Of a stretch of 64,000 nucleotides of DNA, positions 41,213-51,630 are shown piece by piece. The position numbers and the translations under genes were made by a program. Numbering within the stretch: position 1 is the stretch's first letter; every line of letters starts with the position of its first letter. Source of the stretch: Holdemania massiliensis AP2 (GTDB lineage Bacteria; Bacillota_I; Bacilli_A; Erysipelotrichales; Erysipelotrichaceae); contig NZ_HE998567.1 in the NCBI RefSeq assembly GCF_000327285.1, positions 1,379,649 through 1,443,648 on the forward strand, in the 5' to 3' direction. The notes beneath the pieces were generated by a model. The model searched no databases. It had not been told where the DNA came from and saw only the letters and a program-made list of their open reading frames with translations.

Positions 41213-41345
41213 TTCAGCAGTAAGTTTATCAATTCAAATCCGAAGTTGACCAAACGGAAGTATCCGCTGGATGGCTTTGTCTGAGATTGGATTTTTGCAC
41301 ATTCGTTTTACTGCCATAGATGGAAGTAACTAAAAGAGGAGTCCT

Positions 41346-42089
41346 ATGATTATGGAAAAACCAAGTTCAGCCACTATCCGTTTATTCTTTCTGACGCTAA
41401 GCTTGATCGGCCTTGGAATTTTAAGCGCTATCTTGAAAATAACAATTTTATGGTTCATCTTATTTGCCGTCCTTTGTCTTTATTTCCTGATTCGCTATCA
41501 TCGCAACATACGACGGGCCGACATTATTTTGGGTGCTGTTATGGCATTGACTGCCATGGTTTCCAATCCGCTAATGGGATTCTTTGTCTTTCCCGGCTAT
41601 GTCGCCGCGATGGCAAAAATACGTGACGCTCAGCATCCGATCGTCTTGTTTCATCATCAAAAACAAGAGCTCTGGAAAACCATTGGCTGGATCCTAGTCG
41701 CAGGGTCTGGTTTGGGAATATTCAATCTTGGACTGGGCTTGGGTCATTTAACCGCGGCCCCTTCCTTTCGGTTCATTTTTCTGTTTGATGCCCTGCGGGC
41801 GGGTTTATTTGAGGAAATCTTATTCCGGGTTCTTCTGTATGCCTTTTGCATTGAAGTTACCGGCGGCACTGAGCTAAACCGCGTACAATCGTTCTTCTGT
41901 CTGGTTAGCATGATCATGCCGCATGTGCTGATTCATTTTTCAGGAACGATTGAAATCGGCAGTTTAATCGTCATGACGTTGGCTTTTGGGCTGCCGTTTG
42001 CCTTGCTGCAATGGAAAGTAAATCTGACCTCTGCGATTGGAGCCCATGCCCTGGTCGATTTCATTCGTTTCCTTGTTTTTGGCGCGTAG
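41346..42089 (+). CDS. CPBP-family intramembrane metalloprotease
   Basis: A 247-aa membrane protein with about seven helices. The Abi/CPBP signatures are present: LFEEILFRVLLY (EExxxR), MIMPHVLIHF (FxxxH-like) and SAIGAHALVDFIRF (HxxxD/N). Members cleave CAAX-like or signal proteins, or act in bacteriocin self-immunity. AGGAG precedes two nearby ATGs (41346, 41352); either may be used. The gene stands alone, with no bacteriocin gene nearby that would suggest immunity. Confidence 0.85.
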   Translation: MIMEKPSSATIRLFFLTLSLIGLGILSAILKITILWFILFAVLCLYFLIRYHRNIRRADIILGAVMALTAMVSNPLMGFFVFPGYVAAMAKIRDAQHPIVLFHHQKQELWKTIGWILVAGSGLGIFNLGLGLGHLTAAPSFRFIFLFDALRAGLFEEILFRVLLYAFCIEVTGGTELNRVQSFFCLVSMIMPHVLIHFSGTIEIGSLIVMTLAFGLPFALLQWKVNLTSAIGAHALVDFIRFLVFGA

Positions 42090-42167
42090 TCCCGTTATCC
42101 TGCTTTTCTAAGTTCCACTGTTCTTTCTTCTTTCTGTGATATCGTTCCCTTAATTCTTTCCGCAAGC

Positions 42168-42200
42168 AAAAAGGAATACCGTTTGGCAGTATTCCTTTTT
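42168..42200 (-). terminator. Terminator of the glycerophosphodiesterase gene
   Basis: AAAAAGGAATAC and GTATTCCTTTTT form a perfect 12-bp stem just past the minus-strand stop. Confidence 0.9.
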
Positions 42201-42203
42201 AGC

Positions 42204-44297
42204 TTATTCTTCCCAATCATATACTGGATATCCTGATCCTTCAAATTCATAATATTGCGGATACCGTTCCTTGTAGGCATCGACTTCTGCTCGTGCCAGA
42301 TCCGGATAATTAGTAATCAGTCCGCTGACGCCCATATCCAGATAGTTTCTCATTTTATCATAGTCATCCACGGTCCAGACATACACCGGCATCCAGGCCC
42401 GTCCCGCCTGTTCGAGAAAGCTCACCGAAATCTGACTTTCCTCCACAGCCAGAAAATCAATATTCCAGTTCCAAATTCGATAGTCCATTTCGCCGGCTGT
42501 TCCATAAACACAATATCCAATCCACCATTGTGGACGAAGCCGCTGCAGGATCTGTACTGCTTCGTAGTCGATCGACATAAAAATAGCCCGCGATACAAAA
42601 TCTTCTTTTTCCACGACATCAATAATTTTCTTAGCCATTTCTTTTTGATTGCCGTTTACGGGTTTCAATTCAATTAACAGCCCGGTTTCCTCTTCCCAGG
42701 TTTTCATCGCCGCGATCAGCTGCTGCAGCGTTGGAATTTTCCCTAACTTGCCATCGGTATCCGTCAATGTCAGCGCCTGCAGCTGTTCCACTGTCAAATC
42801 CGCAACTTTTTTATTCACTCCCGCTAACCGTGACAACGTTGCATCATGGAAAACAACCGGAATCCCATCAGCACTCAGCTGGATGTCAATTTCCGCATAA
42901 TCCGCCTGAGCGATAGCTGCCTGGCGAACGCTTTCAATCGTATTTTCCAGGGCATAAATAGATCCGCGGTGACCAATTGACCAGGGCTGATGTTCACGGG
43001 ATAAAGGGCGAAGATAGAGATCAGCGCTGTACAGCACGGTTAAAATCATCAGTATCCGGATTAGCCAAGGATGCCGCTGCACAATCCGTCGCCGGCTTAA
43101 CCAGCCATGAATTTTTTGATAGACCCAATCCAGCTTGCTGAAAGTCGTCAAATGCAGCTTCTGCACCATATATCCTAAAAGATACAGCACGCCGGCAATA
43201 AGAATAATTGGCAATAGAACAGAGATGAAATCAGGAAAGACTGCGGAAAGGAAAAAGTATAAGATAAAGACCGCTGTCAGACCGCTAAGCCAGGGATGAC
43301 GATGAATCCATTGATGGAAGCCCTCCCAGGATTTCACCTTCTGAACACTCGCTGCGGTTACCCCGCGAACACGCTGTACAGCTTCATTGAGTTTCTCCGC
43401 TTCTTCGCTTTCCGGTTCTTCTTCCAGCATAACCACGCCCTGTGCAGAAACCAGACGAACCAGAAAATACAAAAATGCCAGACTCATCAAGAAAAAGCCG
43501 AACTGAATTAATAATGACTGCGTTAAATAGAGGCGAAAGGTCGGCGACATAATTAAATTTTTCAAAAAAAACCGATTGAAATCAGAGTTGATCAGCAATG
43601 CCTTTGGCAGGAAGTTGACGATCAGCCATTCCGCCAAAAACCAAACGCCGCATCCTAGCGCCAGCTTAGTCTTTGCCTTGTTGGTCAGCTGCTTCCATAT
43701 CTGGATATTTTTACGAACAGCCTGGCTGAGTTTCAAACGCTGAAAGATCATCAACAACGGCACAAAGATCAGAAAAATGCCGGCACCATACAGACAAATC
43801 CAGAAAGCACCGACGAGCATCCGGCCTGCGGCTGTCAGCTGTAATTCGCCGATGACAAAGTCTGGTACACGCAACCGCGGAATCAGCGCATTGATATAAA
43901 CCAGATGGACAACGGGCAGAAACAGGGCATAATACAAGGTGCATAAAGGCAGCTGCAGATTGCGGATTCCTTTCAATGAGAATACAGACTGTCGGCAGGC
44001 TTCACGAATAGAGAGCGATTCTTGACGTTGGCCTTTATCAATCAGATGAAGGATAACGCCCAATTCAAAAACAATCAGTCCCGTGCCGACCAGCATATAA
44101 AACAATGCCAGCAAAATACCGGGCACCGATAAAAATCCCATTACAATCTCGGAGTTAAAGGTCATTCCTGAACGAGCCCGACTGAGATAAAGACGAAGCA
44201 GCTGTCCCAACAGCGGATTGACAAACAAATATAAACAAATTCGATAAATAATTTCAAACTGAATAATTTTTCCCAGCCACGGACACTTCTTTCTCAT
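42204..44297 (-). CDS. Membrane-bound glycerophosphodiester phosphodiesterase
   Basis: A 697-aa protein. The first 440 residues hold about eight membrane helices interrupted by soluble loops, including an [17 protein letters not shown] segment. From about residue 450 the GDPD domain begins: [18 protein letters not shown], then [24 protein letters not shown] and LLIELKP, giving the metal and catalytic His residues. It hydrolyses glycerophosphodiesters to glycerol-3-phosphate and alcohol. The membrane-anchored form is common in Firmicutes and may act on lipoteichoic-acid or lipid head groups. The gene is monocistronic, with a perfect terminator and a TATAAT at 44324-44329. Confidence 0.9.
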   Translation of the reverse strand: MRKKCPWLGKIIQFEIIYRICLYLFVNPLLGQLLRLYLSRARSGMTFNSEIVMGFLSVPGILLALFYMLVGTGLIVFELGVILHLIDKGQRQESLSIREACRQSVFSLKGIRNLQLPLCTLYYALFLPVVHLVYINALIPRLRVPDFVIGELQLTAAGRMLVGAFWICLYGAGIFLIFVPLLMIFQRLKLSQAVRKNIQIWKQLTNKAKTKLALGCGVWFLAEWLIVNFLPKALLINSDFNRFFLKNLIMSPTFRLYLTQSLLIQFGFFLMSLAFLYFLVRLVSAQGVVMLEEEPESEEAEKLNEAVQRVRGVTAASVQKVKSWEGFHQWIHRHPWLSGLTAVFILYFFLSAVFPDFISVLLPIILIAGVLYLLGYMVQKLHLTTFSKLDWVYQKIHGWLSRRRIVQRHPWLIRILMILTVLYSADLYLRPLSREHQPWSIGHRGSIYALENTIESVRQAAIAQADYAEIDIQLSADGIPVVFHDATLSRLAGVNKKVADLTVEQLQALTLTDTDGKLGKIPTLQQLIAAMKTWEEETGLLIELKPVNGNQKEMAKKIIDVVEKEDFVSRAIFMSIDYEAVQILQRLRPQWWIGYCVYGTAGEMDYRIWNWNIDFLAVEESQISVSFLEQAGRAWMPVYVWTVDDYDKMRNYLDMGVSGLITNYPDLARAEVDAYKERYPQYYEFEGSGYPVYDWEE

Positions 44298-44620
44298 TAT
44301 TGGAATCTCCTTTAAGCTGTCTTATTATACCACGTTTGCTTTTAAAGATTTCAATCAGATCCATTTTCCGATAAAAAGGGATCCTTCATTCTTAGATTGA
44401 TTATTGAAATGACATCATAGTGACAAAAAAAAACGTCAGCTTATTTACTGACGTTAAAGAAGCGAGAAAGGATTGGAGTTTCTGCAGAAATTGGCAATCC
44501 TTTTTTTGATCATTCAGCATTTTTCATATTGCTTCCGAAATCCATTCTCAGGCTTTCTCAGACTGTGCAGCGAAATTGATTTCAGCTTGATCTGCCAATC
44601 TGTCCAACATGGCGGATTGA
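44298..44620 (-). other. Gene-less intergenic region with the terminator of the two-component operon
   Basis: No gene. AACGTCAG (44432-44439) and CTGACGTT (44448-44455) form a hairpin with a nine-T run on the minus strand; this ends the RR-HK-ceramidase operon. A second stem, GGATTG/CAATCC (about 44470-44500), lies nearer that gene. The glycerophosphodiesterase promoter occupies the left end. Confidence 0.75.
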
Positions 44621-45778
44621 TTAGGCCTGTGACAATTCCTGAATGACATTCAAAAATTCCAGCCGGTTATCAGCGCTTAAGGTATCCTGCAGCGATTCAT
44701 AAGTCATTCCATCAAAGGAAGGCCCTGCAACGTAATGACTGTATCCCTGCGAATAACAGATCAGAGCACTGCGGCCTGGAATTGTGGCGGTATTGTATTC
44801 GCTGAACAGTTCAAATTCACTGAAAATCAAACGGAAAGGGCCAATTTTCCAGGCTGTAAACGTCGTTTCATGACGCAGTTTTTCCGGATGAGCCAGGTTT
44901 TCGCGGCTTCGTTCTATCCCATATTGCAGCGTGATGCGTTCCCGCTCACTGTAATACTCAGGGATCACAAGCTCCGAGGGATCTTTCAGCTCATGATTCA
45001 GCTTAACAAGGCGTTCACTGTAACCCAACTCGACTGGAAACAAAGGTACTGGTTTATTTAACAGACGATCAAATTCTTCGGCCATCCAAAAACCGAATTG
45101 TTCCATCTGTGCCGGTGTTTGTTCCTTACGGGTAAACCGGGTACTGACGTCGCCTGCCGCTGACTGCAGAAACGAAAAGAATTCATCCGGATACTGCGCA
45201 TCCAGCTGCCGCATGGCATAGCCTGGGTATTCTGAAGTGAAAAAGGGTGTATCCCCATTCAGTGATGTAGGATGACAGTTATAAATCAACAGAGAAGCAA
45301 TTCGTTTTTCATTTTCATAAAAACACAGTGCATGCGCAAAAATTTGATCCGTTGTCCAATGACTGATGCGGCTTTGGCCAATTCGGATAAACGGTTCAGC
45401 CACATAGCTGCACGTCAGCTCAGCTTCACGCAGGGTCAGCGGAATTAAGGCTTCACACACCTGATCCCGCACCTGATGGCGATAGCTTTCTACCCGCATG
45501 TCCGGCGCAAAATGGGTATGCGTCCCGCTGATGATGACAACCGTCGGAAGGCCCCAGGCTTGTTCCAAACGCTCGCGAACATCCTTGACTAAGGTGATTG
45601 GTGCCTGCAGGGAATCCAAAGCGATATGCACATAACGGCTGCCGTTTTGTTCCAGCACGAGGATCCGCGCATACAGCGGATCACGCACAGTGTCCAAGGG
45701 CTGAACCTGCTGCGCAAAGCCCGCCGCCCGTATCGGTTCACGGGGATTGATGTTGAGTTTAACTGTTTGAATTTTCAT
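44621..45778 (-). CDS. Neutral ceramidase-like hydrolase
   Basis: A 385-aa protein like the N-terminal domain of neutral/alkaline ceramidases. The zinc-site patterns are VVIISGTHTHFAPD (HTH), LLIYNCHPTSLNGDTPFFTSEYPGYA and LQSAAGDVSTRF. Full ceramidases are about 650 aa with a C-terminal beta domain that is absent here. There is no signal peptide, so the substrate is intracellular or delivered inside; it may be another amide or ester. The start overlaps the histidine kinase gene by 20 bases with GGGAGG as ribosome binding site, so it belongs to the two-component operon and may be regulated by that pair. Confidence 0.8.
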   Translation of the reverse strand: MKIQTVKLNINPREPIRAAGFAQQVQPLDTVRDPLYARILVLEQNGSRYVHIALDSLQAPITLVKDVRERLEQAWGLPTVVIISGTHTHFAPDMRVESYRHQVRDQVCEALIPLTLREAELTCSYVAEPFIRIGQSRISHWTTDQIFAHALCFYENEKRIASLLIYNCHPTSLNGDTPFFTSEYPGYAMRQLDAQYPDEFFSFLQSAAGDVSTRFTRKEQTPAQMEQFGFWMAEEFDRLLNKPVPLFPVELGYSERLVKLNHELKDPSELVIPEYYSERERITLQYGIERSRENLAHPEKLRHETTFTAWKIGPFRLIFSEFELFSEYNTATIPGRSALICYSQGYSHYVAGPSFDGMTYESLQDTLSADNRLEFLNVIQELSQA

Positions 45779-47180
45779 TCTTTTCCTCCCTGATTTTTTC
45801 CTTTTTCCCTTTCAGTTTCCCTTCCAGCTTACGCGGCTTTTCCCGTTTCAGGCCGCCCGGCCGGGAAATCCTGAAAATAACGCCATTATTAAGATTTTCA
45901 GCTTCCGCCCGATAACCATACGTTGTGCAGACGCGGTAGACAATTGACAATCCGAGCCCGAATTTCCCATCCGTGCCTTTTTCATACGGTTTAAACAGTT
46001 TGCTTAAACGTTCTTCACTCATAAGCGGTCCGTCATTCGCCACGGTCAGTTCTTTTTCATTCAATGTGATTACAATTTCATGCGTAGCATAACGAATGGA
46101 GTTATCCAGCAGATTTTCAACAACGACCCGCCATGGATCCTCTTCGCCATGGAAATAAATCTTTTCCAGCTGAGTTGAAATTTCCAGCTCGGGCCGGATC
46201 ACTTTTAAGGAAAGAATCGCTTTATTGATCACAGCGCTCATATCCAGCGTATCCCCTGCCATCCCATCATCCGTCAGATAGCCCAGTTTGTTCAGCATGA
46301 TCAAGCTGTACACTTTCTTTTCCAGACGATCGGCGTGTTCAATGATCACATCTACGCTCTTCTCCAGCGTTTCATACGGATAGATTCCATCCTTGATGCT
46401 TTCGCCATAGGATTTAATCGTTGCGATCGGGGTTTTCAGATCATGCGAGATATTCTGAATCATTTCTTCCTTAATCTTTTCCTGCTTATCCAGCTCCTCT
46501 TTCATCGCGACCAGGGCCTGCGCCACCTGTCCGATTTCATCCCGCCGTTCGATATGCAGCTCGGCTTCCTCACCGCGGCTGACCTTCTCAATGTAATTAC
46601 GGATTTGATTCAGCGGATGGATCAGCGAGCTGATCCACAGCATCAGGCAGACAAACAACAGGGAAACAACCAGCACATTGAGATTGATGACACTGTTCAG
46701 CAGCATATTTTTAAAATCACTGCGATAACTGTCGCTCATTAACGAAATTAAGATCGTGTGCGAATCCAATCGTGCCAGCGAATAAAAATACGTCTTGCGA
46801 TCCTGCACATAGGCTCGATCAGCAACCTCCTGAGCCAATCCATCCCCTTCTTCCAGCAGATGGGAAATCAGCTGCGGATCCAGCGATGTCGTGCCAATTT
46901 TGGAAAACTGCCGTGTTTCCTTATCGTAAAACAGGTGAATAATGCTGGGATCTGTATTCTCGGCAATTTCCTCAATATCCATATTCATCGAATAGTTGAA
47001 AGCAATATTGTTCTGTGCCCGATGCAGCATACTGTACATTTGCTTTTCTACAAATTCATTCACATTTTCTGACAAATAAACAAAGAAAAACACGGTGAAG
47101 ACAGTGACGACCAGGAAGATCAGCGTCAGCAGCTGCTGGGACAGCGACAGCTCTTTGAGCCAGATACGTAATCGTTTCAT
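45759..47180 (-). CDS. Sensor histidine kinase
   Basis: A 473-aa two-helix membrane kinase. One helix is at residues 15-35 (QQLLTLIFLVVTVFTVFFFVYL) and another at about 165-185. Between them is an external sensor of about 130 aa. After the second helix come a HAMP region (YIEKVSRGEEAELHIERRDEIGQVAQAL), the phospho-acceptor ISHDLKTPIATIKSYGES and an ATPase domain with DNSIRYATH, GLGLSIVYR. The C-terminal tail is very basic (LKREKPRKLEGKLKGKKEK). It is encoded directly after its response regulator and overlaps the ceramidase-like gene. Confidence 0.95.
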   Translation of the reverse strand: MKRLRIWLKELSLSQQLLTLIFLVVTVFTVFFFVYLSENVNEFVEKQMYSMLHRAQNNIAFNYSMNMDIEEIAENTDPSIIHLFYDKETRQFSKIGTTSLDPQLISHLLEEGDGLAQEVADRAYVQDRKTYFYSLARLDSHTILISLMSDSYRSDFKNMLLNSVINLNVLVVSLLFVCLMLWISSLIHPLNQIRNYIEKVSRGEEAELHIERRDEIGQVAQALVAMKEELDKQEKIKEEMIQNISHDLKTPIATIKSYGESIKDGIYPYETLEKSVDVIIEHADRLEKKVYSLIMLNKLGYLTDDGMAGDTLDMSAVINKAILSLKVIRPELEISTQLEKIYFHGEEDPWRVVVENLLDNSIRYATHEIVITLNEKELTVANDGPLMSEERLSKLFKPYEKGTDGKFGLGLSIVYRVCTTYGYRAEAENLNNGVIFRISRPGGLKREKPRKLEGKLKGKKEKIREEKNENSNS

Positions 47181-47846
47181 TTATCCCAGCCGATATCCGA
47201 ACCCATAAATCGTATGGATACTCAAATTCGGCATCTTTTTCCGCAGCCGCCGCAGCGTATCATCCACGACCCGATCGGAACCAAAATAATTGACATCCCA
47301 AACCTGTTCAAGTATCTGTTCACGTAAAAACGCGGTTCCCTTATTCTTAACAAACAGCATTAACAAATCGAACTCTTTCGTTGTCAAATCCAGTTCGCGG
47401 CCTTTTTCAAAGACGAGCCGTTGAGCTTCATCAATTTCATAACCATCAACGACAATCCGATTCGCATCTTCCTTATAGGTTCGCTTCATAATGTTATTGA
47501 TCCGCAATACAAGCTCTTTCGGTGAGAAGGGCTTAGTAATGTAATCATCACTGCCTTTTTCCAAACCGATGATGCGGTCGAACTCCTTATCCCGCGCCGA
47601 CATGAAAACCACCGGCACTTCCGGAGACTGCATTCGAATTTCTTCAATCAGATCAAAGCCGCTTTTATCATCAAGCATAATATCCAGAATCCAACAATGA
47701 ACATCATCGTCCGAGGTATGGGCAGAAGCTTCCTCATAGGTCAAATAAGAACGGACTTCGTAGCCTTCCTTTTCCAAGTATCGCTTGACCAGTTCATTGA
47801 GATCTTTTTCATCTTCCACAATCGCTATTACTTTCTTCACTTGCAT
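47181..47846 (-). CDS. OmpR-family response regulator
   Basis: A 221-aa transcription regulator. The receiver domain has IVEDEKDLNELVKRYL, phospho-acceptor Asp in VHCWILDIMLDD, FMSARDKEFD and DYITKPFSPKELV. The C-terminal winged helix reads ELDLTTKEFDLLMLFVKNKGTAFLREQILEQVW. ATG 47846 (MQVKKVIAIVED) is the likely start, six codons inside the open frame. Its stop abuts the kinase start, so the two are coupled. It probably controls its own operon, which includes the ceramidase-like gene. Confidence 0.95.
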   Translation of the reverse strand: MQVKKVIAIVEDEKDLNELVKRYLEKEGYEVRSYLTYEEASAHTSDDDVHCWILDIMLDDKSGFDLIEEIRMQSPEVPVVFMSARDKEFDRIIGLEKGSDDYITKPFSPKELVLRINNIMKRTYKEDANRIVVDGYEIDEAQRLVFEKGRELDLTTKEFDLLMLFVKNKGTAFLREQILEQVWDVNYFGSDRVVDDTLRRLRKKMPNLSIHTIYGFGYRLG

Positions 47847-47937
47847 CTCACCCCACGTTTCCATTGTATCAAATTTAACCCTGGAAATCCATGAAACCCG
47901 AAACGGGATCGGAATAAAAAGAAAACGAAGCCGGTCT

Positions 47938-48672
47938 TTACCGTTTCTTCGCTTTAAAAATAATCATCATCGGACGATGCCGTTCTTCTTCCATTTTCGG
48001 TACTTCGCGGATCAATTCCGCCGTTGGCTGCGGCTCTTGGATATCCTCCAGCTCAAAGCCATTGTGGATCAGCGCCTGTACGATCGTCGTCAAGGAATGA
48101 TGATATTTCACAACTGGCGCCCCTAAGAAAATTGAATCCCGTCTTCCATCAAGAAAGTAACGCGTAACCGGCCATACTGGATCTGGATCGGAAGTTTGAT
48201 CAAGCCATTGCTGACTGCCTTCAGCTGTAAAAATCGGATGTTCCATCGAAAAGATGAATTCTCCGCCTGGCCGCAGGGTTTTCGCAATCTGTTGAAACAA
48301 GGCACCCAGATTTTCAATATAATGCAGCGTCAGCGAGCTCAGAACCACGTCAAAACTTTCGCTTGGATAAGCATAGTCTTCAAGCGCTCCCTGCTGATAT
48401 TCAATTCCTTCCAGCTGATTGATCGTGCGGGCTTGATCCAGCATCTTCTCTGAAAGATCCATTCCCAAGACTGAAACCGCGCCGTTTTCCATCGCATATC
48501 GGCAATGCCAGCCATAACCGCAGCCCAGATCCAGAACCTGTTTATTTGTGAAATCCGGAAGCATAGCCTGCAGCACTGGCCATTCGCCAGCCCCTGCCAA
48601 GCCTTTCTCCGATCTGCTCATATGACTGTATTTTTCAAAAAAATCCTGATCATCATAGCGATTCTCTTTCAT
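47938..48672 (-). CDS. SAM-dependent methyltransferase (class I)
   Basis: A 244-aa methyltransferase of the class I Rossmann fold. SAM motif: KQVLDLGCGYGWHCRYAMENG, then VLGMDLSEKMLDQA and FDVVLSSLTLHYIEN. The substrate cannot be deduced; small-molecule methylation of this UbiE-like type is common. Monocistronic. The stop lies 91 bases before the response-regulator gene on the same strand. Confidence 0.9.
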   Translation of the reverse strand: MKENRYDDQDFFEKYSHMSRSEKGLAGAGEWPVLQAMLPDFTNKQVLDLGCGYGWHCRYAMENGAVSVLGMDLSEKMLDQARTINQLEGIEYQQGALEDYAYPSESFDVVLSSLTLHYIENLGALFQQIAKTLRPGGEFIFSMEHPIFTAEGSQQWLDQTSDPDPVWPVTRYFLDGRRDSIFLGAPVVKYHHSLTTIVQALIHNGFELEDIQEPQPTAELIREVPKMEEERHRPMMIIFKAKKR

Positions 48673-48825
48673 AATTTATCCTTCTTTCCTTTCCTGTCAG
48701 CGAATTTAACGCTGCTTTAATCCTTCTTTATTTTATCCCGATCATTCCTGAAAAGCGATGTTTTTTTGCATTAGATCTTCTTGGTCAAGACAGTATCAAG
48801 AGCATTATGAACTATGTTTTTTAAG

Positions 48826-48855
48826 AAAAAGGAACACCGCGCAGCAGCATTCCTT
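48826..48855 (-). terminator. Terminator of the cdaA-cdaR-glmM operon
   Basis: AAGGAA and TTCCTT form the base of a stem with an inner GC-rich part; T-rich sequence follows on the minus strand after the glmM stop. Confidence 0.65.
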
Positions 48856-48874
48856 CTCATCTTTTTTTCTTCGA

Positions 48875-50209
48875 TCACAAACCGGATTGTTCAATCAGAT
48901 CGACAACACGGTAAACATAGTGGTGACACAGCTCATCGCTTTCGGCTTCAACCATCACACGAACCAGCGGTTCAGTTCCGGATGGACGAACAAGAATCCG
49001 TCCGTTGCCCTGCAGCTCTTCATTGATTGCCGCAACTTCTTTCACAATCGGATCAGCCTGCATCGCCGCTTCCTTATCTTTCACCGGTACGTTGATCAGC
49101 AGCTGCGGATAAATTTTCAGGCCATCCTTGAGCTCCACAATCCCCTTGCCGGTTTTATGCATAACTTCCAACAGCTTCAACGCCGTCAGCAAGCCATCCC
49201 CCGTCGTCGCATGTTCCTTAAAGATAATGTGTCCGGACTGTTCGCCGCCCAGCATGTAATCCTTCTTCACCATACATTCGTAGACGTATTTATCCCCCAC
49301 CTGTGTGGATTCGGTTGCAATGCCAAGCTGTTCCATGGCTTTAAAGAATCCCAAATTGGCCATCACAGTGCTGACTACGGTATTGCCGCGCAGATGCCCG
49401 GCTTCCTTCAAATACTTGCCGCAGATATACAGCACATAGTCGCCGTCGATCAGCTCACCATTCGGATCCACCGCGATCAGACGATCAGCATCGCCGTCAA
49501 ACGCCAAGCCTAAATCGAAGATTCCGCTTTTCATCAGTTCCTGCAATGAACCCGGATGCGTGGATCCGCATTGCGTGTTGATGTTAATGCCGTTGGGTTC
49601 GCTGTGAATGACTGTGCAGTGGGCGCCCATGCGCCGCAGCAGCTTCTCCGCGGTTGTGGTTGCCGAGCCGTTGGCCAGATCCAAAGCCAGATGGAACGAT
49701 TCAAGACGGAAGTCAAACAGGGATTCTATCCAGTCCAAATAATGCTCCAGCCCTTCGTCATAACGCACGATCTGACCAATCTTATCGCCGCTGACCAGCG
49801 GAATTTCCGTCAAGCCGTCGATATAGTCCTCAATCAATCCCTCGATCTCTGCCGATAGCTTAATCCCTGCCTGCGAAAAAACCTTGATTCCGTTGTCATA
49901 GTACGGATTGTGGCTGGCGGAGATCATCACGCCGCAGCTGAATTGTTCACGTTTTACCAAATAGGCCACGCTGGGTGTCGGGCAGGTTCCCAACAAATAC
50001 ACATCCGCACCGCTGGCGGAAGCTCCGGCCGCTATCGCATTTTCAAACATCCCGGAAGATAAACGCGTGTCCTTGCCGACCAGAATCCGGCCTTTTCCGG
50101 TTTTGGAGAAATAATATCCCAAATACCGTCCGACCTGGAAGGCACGCTGCACATCCAATGTTTCATTGGCTTTGCCGCGAATGCCGTCAGTTCCAAAATA
50201 ACGTCCCAT
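48875..50209 (-). CDS. glmM: Phosphoglucosamine mutase
   Basis: Converts glucosamine-6-phosphate to glucosamine-1-phosphate for UDP-GlcNAc and the cell wall. It is 444 aa. The catalytic phosphoserine loop is CGVMISASHNPYYDNGIK, the metal loop GLAFDGDADRLIAVD, the sugar loop LGGEQSGHIIF and the phosphate loop VRPSGTEPLVRVMVE. It starts on the stop of cdaR (TAATG overlap), in the conserved cdaA-cdaR-glmM order. In other Firmicutes GlmM and CdaA bind each other, tying c-di-AMP production to wall synthesis. Confidence 0.97.
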   Translation of the reverse strand: MGRYFGTDGIRGKANETLDVQRAFQVGRYLGYYFSKTGKGRILVGKDTRLSSGMFENAIAAGASASGADVYLLGTCPTPSVAYLVKREQFSCGVMISASHNPYYDNGIKVFSQAGIKLSAEIEGLIEDYIDGLTEIPLVSGDKIGQIVRYDEGLEHYLDWIESLFDFRLESFHLALDLANGSATTTAEKLLRRMGAHCTVIHSEPNGININTQCGSTHPGSLQELMKSGIFDLGLAFDGDADRLIAVDPNGELIDGDYVLYICGKYLKEAGHLRGNTVVSTVMANLGFFKAMEQLGIATESTQVGDKYVYECMVKKDYMLGGEQSGHIIFKEHATTGDGLLTALKLLEVMHKTGKGIVELKDGLKIYPQLLINVPVKDKEAAMQADPIVKEVAAINEELQGNGRILVRPSGTEPLVRVMVEAESDELCHHYVYRVVDLIEQSGL

Positions 50210-51630
50210 TAATTCGTCCCTCCATCACTGTCATTATCGTCTGACGCTGCAGAATTGCTTGGATCCGTAACGTTGACGGTCAAGGATGCCTGCTGCAGGG
50301 TGTACTTCACATAGGTTCCAGTATCCTGATTGACCTGTAATGTCACTTCCTGTTCCCCTGGCTGCAGATCCTTCATATCAAAATATACATAAATGTCGCT
50401 GGCGGTGATTTTATCAACATTGGCCTGCGTTCCATAAACGGTAACGCTGACCGCAATCTGATCATCTTTGGTCTGAACGTTGTAACGTTTAGTATTGTTG
50501 ATGGCATTGATCGCAACGTTGTCGATGGTTTTGGATACGGCATCGCCCAGCTTGATATCCATATTGACGCGTGCTGGATTGATCTGGCGAACACCCGTCG
50601 GCAGTGTGATCGTCTGATACATCTTGGTATCGGAGGTTAGCTTCGTCGCATCCAGCTGAACTGAAACCTTATCAAGCTTATCCAGTACAGACTGCTGCGC
50701 ATAAATTTTAACGGAGGAATGATCGAAAATGATCTCCTCAATCGCCTTGCCGTCCGGAATCTCACCCTGCAGTTCCACCGCAACAGGTACATCCTTGCTT
50801 GGCGAAGTAACTTTGACATTGACCTTTACCGTGCTTGGAATGATATCCGCTTTGACCGGCGTTCCTGTCTGATCGTAAGCGACCAATACAGCATCCTGTT
50901 CAAAATCAGCGGTTTTGCCGGAAACATCGATCAGCGCTTTTACAAACGCGATGCTGTCAAGCGTATCAGAAGCCGCACGAACATTAACCTTGGTCGCTTC
51001 AAACTGCGGATCTCCCAGGATGTAAATGTTGTCAAGCTTGTCGGTATTGATAAAATCATAACTCAGATCAAACTGTGTCGTGACTTTTTTCTTGATCGTA
51101 ACCAAAGCCGTAGACGGTTCTAGTTTTACATTGACCCGTTCGGAAAAATCCTTTGGCTGCAGCTTCACCTGATAGGTTCCTTCGGTCAGACCCGAAAGAT
51201 CGGCGACAACGCTGTAATTTTTCTGTGTCCGGACTAACTGGACATCCGACATTTCACCCATGACATAGGCCGCAGCTTCGCTGGGCAGACCGGAAATTTC
51301 AAACATATCGGAATTGTAATTGATGGTGACCGGAACAGATGGGATCTCATGGACACTCTGGATGTTGTTGGATAAGCTGGTGTCGGTGTAATTGACAGTC
51401 AGATACAGCAGCACAGCCAAGGCCAGAGAAACGACTTTGCCATACCGCGGATTAAACAGGATCCGATCAATCCAGGAACTTAACCAGCGTACACCTTTAA
51501 ACAATCCGTCTTCAATCGTAGCGTAAGTCTTTACAACTTTTTTGCTTTGGCGGGCGATTTTGTTTGCCAGCTCCAGCTTGGACTCGGAATCCTTCATCTG
51601 CGGATTCTGTCTAGGATCGTTATTCTTCAT
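50209..51630 (-). CDS. cdaR: CdaR (YbbR-domain) regulator of diadenylate cyclase
   Basis: A 473-aa single-pass membrane protein with repeated extracytoplasmic YbbR domains. The helix is at about residues 70-90 (VVSLALAVLLYLTVNY). Then come four beta-rich YbbR repeats with phrases such as VPVTINYNSDMFEISGLP and VPVAVELQGEIPDGKA. It binds and controls CdaA in the same operon. A GTG at 51639 opens the frame but overlaps the ribosome binding site; ATG 51630 has AAGGAAG 8 bases upstream. The C-terminus ends in an Asp/Ser-rich tail (SNSAASDDNDSDGGTN). Confidence 0.92.
   Translation of the reverse strand: MKNNDPRQNPQMKDSESKLELANKIARQSKKVVKTYATIEDGLFKGVRWLSSWIDRILFNPRYGKVVSLALAVLLYLTVNYTDTSLSNNIQSVHEIPSVPVTINYNSDMFEISGLPSEAAAYVMGEMSDVQLVRTQKNYSVVADLSGLTEGTYQVKLQPKDFSERVNVKLEPSTALVTIKKKVTTQFDLSYDFINTDKLDNIYILGDPQFEATKVNVRAASDTLDSIAFVKALIDVSGKTADFEQDAVLVAYDQTGTPVKADIIPSTVKVNVKVTSPSKDVPVAVELQGEIPDGKAIEEIIFDHSSVKIYAQQSVLDKLDKVSVQLDATKLTSDTKMYQTITLPTGVRQINPARVNMDIKLGDAVSKTIDNVAINAINNTKRYNVQTKDDQIAVSVTVYGTQANVDKITASDIYVYFDMKDLQPGEQEVTLQVNQDTGTYVKYTLQQASLTVNVTDPSNSAASDDNDSDGGTN

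Noticed and set aside
48758-49513. A 251-codon plus-strand open frame
   Set aside because: It is antisense to glmM and lacks a ribosome binding site.
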